A DNA stretch of 64,000 nt. It comes from Prauserella endophytica. GTDB lineage: Bacteria; Actinomycetota; Actinomycetes; Mycobacteriales; Pseudonocardiaceae. Below the pieces are notes generated by a model. That model was not told the DNA's origin and did no database searches. It saw nothing but the letters and a program-made list of their open reading frames with translations. Where the stretch lies: contig NZ_SWMS01000010.1 of the NCBI RefSeq assembly GCF_005146945.1, forward strand, positions 186,001 through 250,000. The letters are read 5' to 3'. A program made the translations under genes and the position numbers. Numbering within the stretch: the stretch's first letter is position 1; each line of letters begins with the position of its first letter. Shown piece by piece: positions 43,848 through 51,636 of this stretch.

Positions 43848-44897
43848 GTGCTGACCATCGGCGCGGGCATCTCCGTGCACCCCGATCTCGACCCGCTCGA
43901 CGACGCGCGCTGGGCCGACGCCGAGGAGGGGATCGACGCGGTGTGGCTGCTCGACCACCTGCAGGGCTGGTTCCCCCGCGGCACCAGGCGCACGGCGCTG
44001 GCCGACCCGCACCGGGTGCTCGACCCGTTCTCCCTGCTCGCCGCGGCCGCGGTGACCACGCGCCGGGTGCGGCTCGGCGTCGCCGTCACCGACCCGGTGC
44101 GGCGCAGCGCCGTGGCCCTCGCCCACACGGCGAGCACGATCGGCTGGCTCGCCGGGCGGGAGCTGGCGCTCGGGCTGGGTGTCGGCGACCCGGGGCAGCT
44201 GCTGCCGTTCGGGCTCGACCACGGCAGGGAACGCACCGGGCGGTTGCACTACATGCGGCCCGCGCTGCGGACGCTCGCCGCGTTGCGTACCGGTGGACCG
44301 GTGGAGGACGGCGGGCCGGACCTGGCGATCACCGCGACGGCGCCGTTCGGCATCCACGTCGCGGCGCACGGGCCGAAGATGCTGGAGCTGACCGCCCGGC
44401 ACGGCACCGGCTGGATCCCGACGAGCCTGCCGCCGTCGGCCTACGCGGACAAGCTCGCGACGCTGCGGGAGCACGCCGAGGCGTTCGGGCGGGACCCGGC
44501 GGAGATCACGCCCACCGTGTTCCTGTGGTCGGCGCTCGCGCCCACGCGCGCGGAGAGCCTCGCGCTGCTGGAGCACCCTTCGGTGCGGGCGGTGGCGCTC
44601 TACCGCGGCAAGGGCGGCTTCGCCGAGCACGGCGCGGAGTACCCGTTGCCGCACGGCTACGTGCCGCACGAGATCGCGCCGGAGCGGGCGGACGCGCTCC
44701 TGGAGAGCATCCCCGACGCCGTGGTGCGGGGCGCCGTGCTGCACGGCTCGCCCGAGGACGTGGCCGAGGAGCTGGAGCGCTACCACGAGGCGGGCTGCGA
44801 GCACGTCGTGCTCTACGACATCGGCCGGTTCGCCGACCCGGACGGCACGGCGCGGGCCAGGCAGGCACTGGGGGAGCTGGTGAAGCTTCGCGCCTGA
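43848..44897 (+). CDS. LLM-class flavin-dependent oxidoreductase
   Basis: A 349-residue member of the luciferase-like monooxygenase family, resembling F420-dependent enzymes: LTIGAGISVHPDLD at the N-terminus, VRLGVAVTDPVRRSAVALAHTASTI, then RELALGLGVGDPG, and late ITATAPFGIHVAAHGPKMLELTARHGTGW. The starting GTG may be 43848, with GAAGGG upstream, or 43818, which overlaps the symporter stop. These enzymes oxidise or reduce substrates with FMN or F420; the subfamily closest in layout uses F420. It probably acts on whatever the MHS protein imports. Confidence 0.85.
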   Translation: MLTIGAGISVHPDLDPLDDARWADAEEGIDAVWLLDHLQGWFPRGTRRTALADPHRVLDPFSLLAAAAVTTRRVRLGVAVTDPVRRSAVALAHTASTIGWLAGRELALGLGVGDPGQLLPFGLDHGRERTGRLHYMRPALRTLAALRTGGPVEDGGPDLAITATAPFGIHVAAHGPKMLELTARHGTGWIPTSLPPSAYADKLATLREHAEAFGRDPAEITPTVFLWSALAPTRAESLALLEHPSVRAVALYRGKGGFAEHGAEYPLPHGYVPHEIAPERADALLESIPDAVVRGAVLHGSPEDVAEELERYHEAGCEHVVLYDIGRFADPDGTARARQALGELVKLRA

Positions 44898-44908
44898 GCG
44901 CTCAGGCG
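44891..44908 (+). terminator. Palindrome across the LLM stop codon, probable terminator
   Basis: CGCCTGAG-CG-CTCAGGCG is a perfect 18-bp palindrome that includes the TGA of the oxidoreductase gene. It can fold into an 8-bp stem, though with almost no loop; in RNA the central pairs would open to form one. No T-run follows. It is probably a transcription end for the MHS-LLM transcript. Confidence 0.5.
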
Positions 44909-44936
44909 GCCGGGGCGTTCAGCTGCCACGGACCAG

Positions 44937-45047
44937 CCGCAGTGAAGGCCACCATGCCTGCGCCCGCCCGTCTCCCTCCACCACCCAGACGGAGGCGCTC
45001 CGCGCCGCTGAGTCTGATTCCACGCAGTGAAGGTGGCCTTCACTGCG
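44937..45047. repeat. Intergenic GCAGTGAAGG inverted repeat plus a half copy
   Basis: At 45023-45047, CGCAGTGAAGG-TGG-CCTTCACTGCG is a perfect 11-3-11 inverted repeat. A half copy, CCGCAGTGAAGGCCACC, lies at 44937-44953 in the same orientation. I recall GTGAAGGCCACCTTCAC-like elements as frequent in Amycolatopsis intergenic regions, and this looks like one, but that is recollection and not a search. It lies 75 nt before the PP2C gene and could act as a terminator or an mRNA hairpin. Confidence 0.65.
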
Positions 45048-45121
45048 GGCGACCTGCGCCACGGCGGGGCCCCGGCGCGTTAGAGTCGGCAGATCGCACG
45101 CAGCCGTCCCGAGGAGTCGCC

Positions 45122-46417
45122 ATGGACGTGGCGCTCGGCCCCGCCGGGGGTCCGGTCCCGCGGCCGACCAGGCCCTCGGGCGAATCCGCGTTCCTCCTCG
45201 ACGTGTCGCGCCAGCTGGCGGGATCGCTCAACGTGCGCAGGACCGTGCTGCGGGCCCTGCGTCTGGCCGTTCCCGTGCTCGGCGACTGGGCCGTGCTCGC
45301 GCTCTTCGACGGCTGCGGCGTCACGCTCTCAGCGTGCGACACCGACGGCGCTCCGCTGGCCCCGGTCCACGTGCCGCGGCTGGCGGAGGACTCCGCGCTC
45401 GGGCGGATCCGCCGGGCCGGCAGGCCCGAGCTCTTGCACTCCACGCCAGGGGCGGGTTCCGCGGCCGGACTCGCCGGCCTCATCCCGGACGCGGACCTGC
45501 TGGCGATCGCGGCGGGCTTCGGCCTGGCGGAGGTCCTCGGCGTCGGCCTCACCGCCAGGGGCAGCGCGGTCGGCGCGCTCATCGCGGTGCGGGGCGCCGG
45601 ACAGGGGTACACACAGGCCGATGTCGCGCTCGCCGAGGAGTTCGCCCGGCACGCGGCCGTGACGCTCGACGCCGCCCGGCTCTACGAGGAACGCAGGCAC
45701 GTGGTGGCGACGTTGCAGGCGAGCCTGCGCCCGCCGGAGCTGCCCGCAGTGCCCGGTCTGCGGGTGGCCGCCTGCTACCGCACGGCCCAGGAACGGCTGG
45801 ACATCGGCGGTGACTTCTACGACGTGCACGGCGTACCCGGCGATGTGTCCGTCGTCGTCGGTGACGTCTGCGGCAAGGGCGTCGAGGCCGCGGTGCTCAC
45901 CGGCAAGGCAAGGCAGACCATCAAGACCGCGGCCCGGTTCGACCGCTCGCCCGCCGCGATCCTGGCCGCGCTCAACGACGTGCTCTATGCCGACCGCCCC
46001 GACCGGTTCGTCACGGTCGCGTGCGCGCGGCTGCGTCCCGCGCCGGACGGTGCCGGGACTCTCGCGACGATCGCCGTGGCCGGGCACCCGGCGCCGCTGG
46101 TGCTCCGTGGCGACGGCTCCGTCGAGGAACCCGTGCTGTTCGGCACGCTGGTCGGCGTGTTGCCGGACCTGCGCTACGAGGAGGCCGCGGTGCTGCTGCA
46201 GCCGGGCGACGCGATGCTGCTCTACACCGACGGCGTGTACGAGGCGCGGGGCCGCGACGGCCTGTTCGGACAGGAGCGGCTCCGCGCGCTCCTGCCGCCC
46301 TACGCCGGGGCGAGCCCGGAGACGCTGTGCGAGGTCGTCGAGCGGCGGGTGATGGAACACCTCGACGGCCGCGGTCACGACGACATCGCCCTGCTCGCCG
46401 TCCGCTGTGGGGAGTGA
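45122..46417 (+). CDS. GAF plus PP2C-type (SpoIIE/RsbU) protein phosphatase
   Basis: A 431-residue protein. A GAF domain occupies about 28-180, followed by a PP2C-type phosphatase domain: LDIGGDFYDVHG, VVVGDVCGKGVEAAVLTGKARQTIK, VTVACARLRP, YTDGVYEARG and RGHDDIALLAV. The metal-binding Asp pairs in GGDFYD, GDVCGKG and DDIALL are present. Such phosphatases dephosphorylate anti-anti-sigma (STAS) proteins and so release stress sigma factors. GAF may bind a small ligand or heme. ATG 45122 has CGAGGAG upstream. The gene ends 9 nt before the B12-binding protein, suggesting one unit. No STAS or anti-sigma gene is near. Confidence 0.92.
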   Translation: MDVALGPAGGPVPRPTRPSGESAFLLDVSRQLAGSLNVRRTVLRALRLAVPVLGDWAVLALFDGCGVTLSACDTDGAPLAPVHVPRLAEDSALGRIRRAGRPELLHSTPGAGSAAGLAGLIPDADLLAIAAGFGLAEVLGVGLTARGSAVGALIAVRGAGQGYTQADVALAEEFARHAAVTLDAARLYEERRHVVATLQASLRPPELPAVPGLRVAACYRTAQERLDIGGDFYDVHGVPGDVSVVVGDVCGKGVEAAVLTGKARQTIKTAARFDRSPAAILAALNDVLYADRPDRFVTVACARLRPAPDGAGTLATIAVAGHPAPLVLRGDGSVEEPVLFGTLVGVLPDLRYEEAAVLLQPGDAMLLYTDGVYEARGRDGLFGQERLRALLPPYAGASPETLCEVVERRVMEHLDGRGHDDIALLAVRCGE

Positions 46418-46426
46418 ACGCCCGCG

Positions 46427-47452
46427 ATGTCCACCACGACCGAAGCCGGGCTCGCTCTCCCCCGTTTCGAACGCGCGCTCACCGCGGGTGACGCCGGTCA
46501 GGGCGTCGGCATCGTCGACGAGCTTCTCGACCGCGGCGTCGAGCCCACCGTCCTCCTGCTCGACGTGATCAGCGAGGCGCAGCGGCGCATCGGCCAGCGC
46601 TGGCAGCGGGGCGAGTGGTCGGTCGCGCAGGAGCACATCGCCACCGGTGTCTCGGTGGCCGCGACGGAGGCCATCGCCCGGTGGGTGCGGCGCCTGCCCG
46701 TGACCAGGGGCCGGATCGTGGTCGGCTGCGCCGAACGCGAATGGCACTCCCTGCCCGCGCTGGTGATCGCCACCGGCCTGCGTGAGCGGGGCTGGAACGT
46801 GGCCTACCTCGGCGCCTGCACCCCGGCGGGCAGGCTGTCCGCGTACCTGCACGACTCTGGCCCGGAAGCCGTGGCGGTGAGCTGCTCGACAGCCTGGGCG
46901 CTGCCCGGAACCCGGCAGTTCGTCGAGGCCTGCGCGAGCGCGGGCATCCCGGTCATCGCGGGCGGCACCGCTCTCGGCCCCGACGGCACCAGGGCCCGCG
47001 CGCTGGGCGCCACGGCGTGGGCGCCGGGCCTGCGCGAGGCCGTCGACGCGGTGAAGACACTGCCCTCCGTTGTGGAGCCGGCAACGCCGCTGGCCGCCGA
47101 GCCGCTGGCCGAACAGCAGGGGCTGGAGCTGAACCACCACACGCTCGTCGAGACGCTCCGGCGGCGGTGGCGGCCGCAGGACGCCTTCGCCGAGGGAACA
47201 CCGGAGCACTCCGGCATCGCCGTGGCGGTGGGGGACTGCGCCGACCAGTCGCTGTCCGCCGTGCAGGGCGCGCTGCTGACCGGTGACGGGCGGCTGCTCG
47301 GCGACACGGCGGCGTGGGCGCGGGCACTGCTGTCCGCCCGCCGGGTCCCGGAGCCGCGGGTGACCGCGCTCGCCACCGAGCTCGGCCTGCTGCTGCGCGA
47401 CTACCCGCGAGCCGCGGCGCTCCTGCGCTCGCACTGGCCGGGAGCGGCATGA
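46427..47452 (+). CDS. Stand-alone CarH/LitR-like B12-binding protein
   Basis: A 341-residue protein with no DNA-binding domain. Residues about 10-90 form the four-helix B12 cap, with the CarH-type W-x9-EH motif (Trp59, Glu69, His70 in QRWQRGEWSVAQEHIATG). Residues about 94-200 form the Rossmann-like B12-binding domain, with the lower-ligand His107 in ExHxLP form and later VAVSCST and VIAGGTALG. The histidine next to the tryptophan that ligates cobalt in light-state CarH is Gln60 here. It may thus bind a cobalamin but not photoconvert in the CarH way. The C-terminal 130 residues are all-helical and unrecognised. It lies 9 nt after the phosphatase. Confidence 0.88.
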   Translation: MSTTTEAGLALPRFERALTAGDAGQGVGIVDELLDRGVEPTVLLLDVISEAQRRIGQRWQRGEWSVAQEHIATGVSVAATEAIARWVRRLPVTRGRIVVGCAEREWHSLPALVIATGLRERGWNVAYLGACTPAGRLSAYLHDSGPEAVAVSCSTAWALPGTRQFVEACASAGIPVIAGGTALGPDGTRARALGATAWAPGLREAVDAVKTLPSVVEPATPLAAEPLAEQQGLELNHHTLVETLRRRWRPQDAFAEGTPEHSGIAVAVGDCADQSLSAVQGALLTGDGRLLGDTAAWARALLSARRVPEPRVTALATELGLLLRDYPRAAALLRSHWPGAA

Positions 47453-47550
47453 CGCCGCCCGACGGCGCCGCCGAGCTGACCGCTCCTCGCCGGGCAGGCG
47501 CACGGGGCCGGGTGTTGCGGCTCGACCTCCGCCTCCCCGGACTGGGCTGA
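47449..47550 (+). CDS. Possible 33-residue ORF overlapping the B12-protein stop
   Basis: ATG 47449 overlaps the TGA of the B12-binding gene (ATGA) and opens a 33-codon basic peptide ending LRLDLRLPGLG. Position and overlap suggest coupling, but no family is recognisable and the composition (Arg, Ala, Gly, Pro) fits random GC-rich sequence. The rest of the gap to 47716 shows no gene. Confidence 0.2.
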   Translation: MTPPDGAAELTAPRRAGARGRVLRLDLRLPGLG

Positions 47551-47716
47551 GCGTTCTCATCCGCGCGGACAAGACGGCGGCGAGCGCGGCGGGTGCCCGC
47601 TGATACGGACCCGCCCGGCGGCGTCAGGCGGACTCTGCGCGGCACCGGTTCGCGGGACGTGCCCCACATCGCCGGATCGTGATCCGCGCCACTGCCGCGA
47701 GTAGGACCCGTCCGGC

Positions 47717-47753
47717 CGGGTAGTTGATCTCCGGCCCGAACGGGCCCTACCCG
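47717..47753. terminator. Compound hairpin at the 3' end of the MerR gene
   Basis: An outer stem CGGGTAG (47717-47723) pairs with CTACCCG (47747-47753), and an inner stem GGCCCG-AA-CGGGCC (47733-47746) lies within. The outer arm contains the TAG stop of the minus-strand regulator. This resembles a bidirectional terminator between the convergent B12-protein and MerR genes. No T-run. Confidence 0.5.
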
Positions 47754-48640
47754 ACCAACTCGCACAGAGGGGCGCCGGTGATCTCAGTGATCGCCGGCGC
47801 CTCGGTCGTCTCCGGCGAGCAGGGCGAGGGCGGCACCGCGGTCGTGCCCCGGCCGCGCAGGGCGCGCAGCAGCGCGGTGTCCGCGGTCGCCGAGGCCATC
47901 GACCACAGCATGACGCCGGTCGGGTTCAGCCGGGACACCAGGTCCAGGGTCGGGGCCTCGCCCGAGGGCAGGCCGGGGAACACCACCGGGACCTCCCGTT
48001 CGCACAGCGCCGCCCTCAGCACCTCCAGCGGCAGGGTGTGCTGCTCGTGAGGGCACGGGGCGAGCAGGACGCACGAGCCGCCGCGCATGGAGCCGCACGG
48101 CTGGACGTAGCGGTCGGGCGCGGCGGAGAACTCCGTGGTCATTGCCCATTCCACCGCGAAGCACTCCAGCCCGCGCGCCCAGCGGCGGCCCAGCGTGCGG
48201 AGCACGGGCGCGGCCACGTCGCACCACGTGCCCTCGACGCCCTTCGCGGCGAGCGACTCGTCGAGCAGCGCCGCCATGGTCGCCCGGCGCATCAGGGCGG
48301 TGGCCTGTTCCAGCTCCTCCTCGCCGGTGCCGGTCATCAGGCCCTCGGCGGGCAGCCCGAGGACGGCGTGGGCGGCGTCGCGGGTCCGGACGCCCTCGTC
48401 GATGAGGCGTCGCATGCGCCGCAGCAGGGCGACGTCGGCGTCGGTGTAGCGCCGCTGGCGTCCCTCCGGACGGAAGGAAGGGCCGATGCCGTACCGCGAG
48501 TCCCAGCTTCTCAGCGTGATCGGCGAGACGCCGCGCAGCCGGGCGACCCTGCCGGGCGTCCGCAGCGCGGGCTGCCGCGCGGCCTCCCGTGCCGCCGCCT
48601 GCCTCGGGGTCCATGAACAGCAACCATCCCACAGGGTCAT
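47747..48640 (-). CDS. MerR-family regulator with altered B12-binding-type domain
   Basis: A 297-residue protein. Residues about 25-95 form a MerR winged helix (RVARLRGVSPITLRSWDSRYGI, GRQRRYTDADVALLRRM), as in LitR/CarH. The C-terminal part has the B12 cap and Rossmann-like domain layout, but the W-x9-EH motif reads W-x9-EW (Trp154, Glu164, Trp165): the capping histidine is replaced. The possible lower-ligand His201 remains (HEQHTLP). ATG 48640 follows AAAGGA. It may bind a cobalamin without adenosyl capping, or none. It faces the B12 protein, with a terminator between them. Confidence 0.88.
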   Translation of the reverse strand: MTLWDGCCSWTPRQAAAREAARQPALRTPGRVARLRGVSPITLRSWDSRYGIGPSFRPEGRQRRYTDADVALLRRMRRLIDEGVRTRDAAHAVLGLPAEGLMTGTGEEELEQATALMRRATMAALLDESLAAKGVEGTWCDVAAPVLRTLGRRWARGLECFAVEWAMTTEFSAAPDRYVQPCGSMRGGSCVLLAPCPHEQHTLPLEVLRAALCEREVPVVFPGLPSGEAPTLDLVSRLNPTGVMLWSMASATADTALLRALRGRGTTAVPPSPCSPETTEAPAITEITGAPLCELVG

Positions 48641-48738
48641 GTGCCCGGCGTCCTTTCGCCTGCGGGGCGCGGGGGCAGCGGTTACCGTCGGGGGATGCAC
48701 CGTTAGCGCGTCGTTCCGTGGTGGAGAGGGGCTGTGCG

Positions 48739-49635
48739 ATGCGGGTTGTCGTCGCCGGGTCCTCGGGGTTCGTCGGCAGGCGGCTCTGTCCCGCCCTGGT
48801 GGCCGACGGGCACGACGTGGTGGCGATGACCCGCCGTCCGCGGCGGTACGCCGGAGCCGGCACGCCGGTGTACGGCGACGTCGCCGACCGGGACTCGCTC
48901 GCCGCCGCGCTCGACGGCGCCGAGGCCGCCTGCTATCTGGTGCACGCCCTGCACGAGGCCGACTTCGAGCGGCGCGACGCCGAGGCGGCCCGCGCCTTCG
49001 CCGGGGCGGCGGCCGGCGCCGGGCTGCACCGCATCGTCTACCTCGGCGGGCTCGGTGACGACCACGACGACCTCTCCCCGCACCTGCGCAGCAGGCGGCA
49101 CGTGGAGCGGTTGCTCGCCGCGACGGGTGTGCCGGTGACGGTGCTGCGCGCCGGCATCGTCGTCGGGCACGGGGGCATCTCGTGGGAGTTGACGAGACAG
49201 CTGGTGGAGCGCCTGCCCGCGATGGTCACGCCACGCTGGGCGCTGACCCGCACCCAGCCCATCGCGGTCGCCGACGTGGTCCGCTACCTCGCAGGCGTGC
49301 TGACCGTGCCGGAGGCGGGCGGGCGGATCTTCGAGGTCGGCGGCGCGGACGTGCTCAGCTACCTCGCGATGCTGCGCCGCCTCGCACGCATCGAGGGCCG
49401 CAGCCCGGTGATCGTGCCGGTGCCGCTGCTCACGCCCCGGCTGTCCTCGCTGTGGCTGTCGCTCGTCACCGACATCGACGTGCCGACGGGGCGGGCGCTG
49501 GTGGACTCGATGGCCAACGAGGTGGTGGTGCGGGACGACTCCATCCGCCGGGTCGTGCCGTTCGAGCCGATGGGCTACGACGACGCCGTGCTTGCGGCGC
49601 TGGGGGAGCGGGCACGGTCCGGGACGGCCTCGTGA
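48739..49635 (+). CDS. NAD(P)-binding SDR-like (atypical/NmrA-type) protein
   Basis: A 298-residue Rossmann protein. The cofactor motif is VVVAGSSGFVGRRL, followed by MTRRPRRYAG, consistent with an NADPH-binding basic residue. It also has CYLVHALHEADFERRDAEAARAFA and IVYLGGLGDDHDDLSPHLRSR, where the catalytic Tyr of classical SDRs is absent. The family (complex I NDUFA9-like, NmrA-like) includes quinone- and cofactor-sensing proteins. GGAGAGG lies 8 nt before the ATG. It is divergent from the MerR regulator across 98 nt, so it is the likely target. It overlaps the next gene by 4 nt. Confidence 0.87.
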   Translation: MRVVVAGSSGFVGRRLCPALVADGHDVVAMTRRPRRYAGAGTPVYGDVADRDSLAAALDGAEAACYLVHALHEADFERRDAEAARAFAGAAAGAGLHRIVYLGGLGDDHDDLSPHLRSRRHVERLLAATGVPVTVLRAGIVVGHGGISWELTRQLVERLPAMVTPRWALTRTQPIAVADVVRYLAGVLTVPEAGGRIFEVGGADVLSYLAMLRRLARIEGRSPVIVPVPLLTPRLSSLWLSLVTDIDVPTGRALVDSMANEVVVRDDSIRRVVPFEPMGYDDAVLAALGERARSGTAS

Positions 49636-50267
49636 GCAGGCGAGGCCGGGCCGCGGCGGTGGCCGCGGCGGGAGCCGGCCTGCTCGGCGCGTCGTTCACG
49701 GCCGCGCCAGGGTCCCGTGGGTTCTACGCGCTCACCGCTTCGACGGCCGCCGTCTGGTTCGCCGGTGGACTGGTGTGCGGCCCGCGACGGGTGGTGAGGC
49801 GCCGCCGGATCCGGCCCTCCGAGGTGACCGTCCCGCTCGCGACGGGGTTCGCCGCGTTCGGGGTGTTCCGCGCCGTCCAGCCCGTGGCGGAGCGCGTGCC
49901 CGTCCTGCGCGGCGCGCTCGCACGGGTGCGCGACTACGCCACGGCCGGCGCACCCGGCCCCACGCTGCTGACCACGCTCGTCAACGGCGTCGCCGAAGAG
50001 GTGTTCTTCCGGGGCGGCTTCCACGCCGTCGCCGGGCGTGCCCCCGTGGTCACCACGACGCTCGCCTACGTGCTGGTGACCACCGCGACGCGCAACCCGG
50101 CGCTCGTCGGCGCCTCCGCGGTCATGGGCCTGCTCCTCGGCTCGCAGCGCCGCGCCACGGGCGGCGTGCTGGCGCCCGCGCTCACGCACGTCGTGTGGTC
50201 CTCGCTCATGTTCCGGGACCTGCTCCGCCGCGCCGATTCTCGGGCAGAATGCGGACATGGTCAGTGA
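49632..50267 (+). CDS. CPBP-family intramembrane metalloprotease
   Basis: A 211-residue membrane protein. The Abi/CPBP signature EEVFFRGG, with the glutamate pair and arginine, lies near 120 at a helix, and a later helix has THVVWSSLM with the metal-binding His. There are about five membrane segments. GTG 49632 overlaps the stop of the SDR-like gene (GTGA), and its end overlaps the ANTAR gene by 11 nt. CPBP proteases cut membrane substrates and often serve in bacteriocin or stress tolerance. The preceding SDR-like gene is its partner in the operon. Confidence 0.87.
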   Translation: MSRRGRAAAVAAAGAGLLGASFTAAPGSRGFYALTASTAAVWFAGGLVCGPRRVVRRRRIRPSEVTVPLATGFAAFGVFRAVQPVAERVPVLRGALARVRDYATAGAPGPTLLTTLVNGVAEEVFFRGGFHAVAGRAPVVTTTLAYVLVTTATRNPALVGASAVMGLLLGSQRRATGGVLAPALTHVVWSSLMFRDLLRRADSRAECGHGQ

Positions 50268-51042
50268 GCAGGACTGGGTCTCCGAGCGGGCGCTCTTCGC
50301 CGCGGGCGACGAAGACCACGCTCCCGGCGAGCCGTGGAGCGGTCCGCTCGCCAGGGAGTTCGCGCAGGTGGCCAAGGTGCTGCTGGACAGTCCCACCGCC
50401 GCAGGCGTGCTGGAGCGCGTGGTGAACGCGGTGAAGGCGCTGGTCCACGAGGCCGACCTGGTCAGCATCACGCTGCGCACGAAGGAGGGCCGCTACACCA
50501 CCCCCGTGCGCACCGACCCCCTGGCCGACCGTCTCGACGAACAGCAGTACGCGTTCGACGAGGGCCCGTGCGTGGAGGCCACCCGCACGCCCGGCGAGGG
50601 CGTGGTCGACGTCCCCGACCTCGCCGAGGCGCCCTGGCCCCACTGGGCGCCCAGGGCGGTCGCGCTCGGGGTGCGGAGCGTGTTCGCGGTGGGGCTCGTC
50701 CCCGGCGACGACCCGCCCCGGCTCGGCGCGCTGAACCTCTACTCCCGCCAGCGCAACGGCCTCGACAAGGTGGACCGCGACCTCGCCGTGGTGCTCGCGA
50801 GCCACGCCACGGTCGCGCTGGCCGCGACCACGGCGCTGACGGCCGCCGAGTTCGAGCAGGCCCACCTGAAGGTGGCGCTGCGCAGCCGGGATGTGATCGG
50901 TCAGGCCAAGGGCATGCTCATGGAGCGGCGCGGCCTCACCGCGCAGGAGGCGTTCGACCTGCTGCGCCGCGCGTCGCAGGACCTCAACATGAAGCTCGTC
51001 CGGGTCGCGGAGTTGTTCGTGTCGAAGCGGAACGAGCTGTGA
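50257..51042 (+). CDS. GAF-ANTAR domain RNA-binding antiterminator-like protein
   Basis: A 261-residue protein. A GAF domain covers about 40-185 (LDSPTAAGVLERVVNAVKALVHEADLVSITL, FDEGPCVEATRTPG), and the C-terminal ANTAR domain about 195-255 (LKVALRSRDVIGQAKGMLMERRGLTAQEAFDLLRRASQDLNMKL), including the RDVIGQAKG motif. ANTAR proteins bind paired RNA hairpins and prevent termination; in actinobacteria some sense redox or ligands through GAF. It overlaps the CPBP gene by 11 nt. No obvious target hairpin pair in its own leader, which is coding. Confidence 0.93.
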   Translation: MVSEQDWVSERALFAAGDEDHAPGEPWSGPLAREFAQVAKVLLDSPTAAGVLERVVNAVKALVHEADLVSITLRTKEGRYTTPVRTDPLADRLDEQQYAFDEGPCVEATRTPGEGVVDVPDLAEAPWPHWAPRAVALGVRSVFAVGLVPGDDPPRLGALNLYSRQRNGLDKVDRDLAVVLASHATVALAATTALTAAEFEQAHLKVALRSRDVIGQAKGMLMERRGLTAQEAFDLLRRASQDLNMKLVRVAELFVSKRNEL

Positions 51043-51091
51043 GCCTCGCACCGGACTCGTGCGGCCCGCGGACCTGCCCCGGCCGGGCCGC

Positions 51092-51601
51092 CTACTCGGC
51101 CGGGCGCGGGCCGGGAAGCGCGGTGGCGAACGCCTCGGAGCCCGCGCGCACGCGGAAGGGCTCCAGCTCGGCGCGTTGCCGTGCCGCGCGGTCGATCAGC
51201 GCGTCGAAGTCGACGTCGGGCAGCCGGGAGCCGAGCCCGGCGAGGTCGCGCAGTGTGGTCCAGAGCTGCTTCTTGCCGTCGATGCCCATCGCCAGGAACT
51301 CCAGCTCCACGAACCGGCTCAGCGGCGAGTAGCTCCTGAGCCTGCCGTTGGGCTTGAGACGGCCCAGCCGCTCGGCGACGAGTGCGAAGCCCTGCTTGAC
51401 CGGGTTGGGCCGCACACCGAGGCGGTTCATGATCGCGCGGAAGGTGTCGACGTCCTCGGCGATGCCCTGCGCGACGCGCGAGAGCGCGGCACCGAGCTCG
51501 CCGCCCGCGTTGCTGCCTTCGGCCCGCCGGGCCAGCTCGCGCCACGCCAGGCCCAGCGCGAGCTGGTCGTTGAGGTAGATGCGCAGGTAGTCGTCGTCCA
51601 T
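51092..51601 (-). CDS. Conserved hypothetical helical protein
   Basis: A 169-residue protein, predicted all-helical and soluble, starting DDDYLRIYLNDQLALGLAWRELARRA. The AEDVDTFRAIMNRLGVRPNPVKQGFALVAERLGRLKPNGRL region, alternating acidic and hydrophobic, suggests a ferritin-like four-helix bundle, but the usual ExxH iron motif is not evident. Similar proteins occur widely in actinobacteria. It is convergent to the ANTAR gene (49-nt gap) and downstream of the aldo/keto reductase on the opposite side. I cannot assign a function. Confidence 0.75.
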   Translation of the reverse strand: MDDDYLRIYLNDQLALGLAWRELARRAEGSNAGGELGAALSRVAQGIAEDVDTFRAIMNRLGVRPNPVKQGFALVAERLGRLKPNGRLRSYSPLSRFVELEFLAMGIDGKKQLWTTLRDLAGLGSRLPDVDFDALIDRAARQRAELEPFRVRAGSEAFATALPGPRPAE

Positions 51602-51636
51602 GTTCCTGAACTACCCCGTGCGGCCCCGGCGGAACC

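Noticed and set aside
45329..47572. A 747-codon minus-strand frame over the phosphatase and B12-binding genes
   Set aside because: Antisense shadow; plus-strand genes carry full catalytic motifs.
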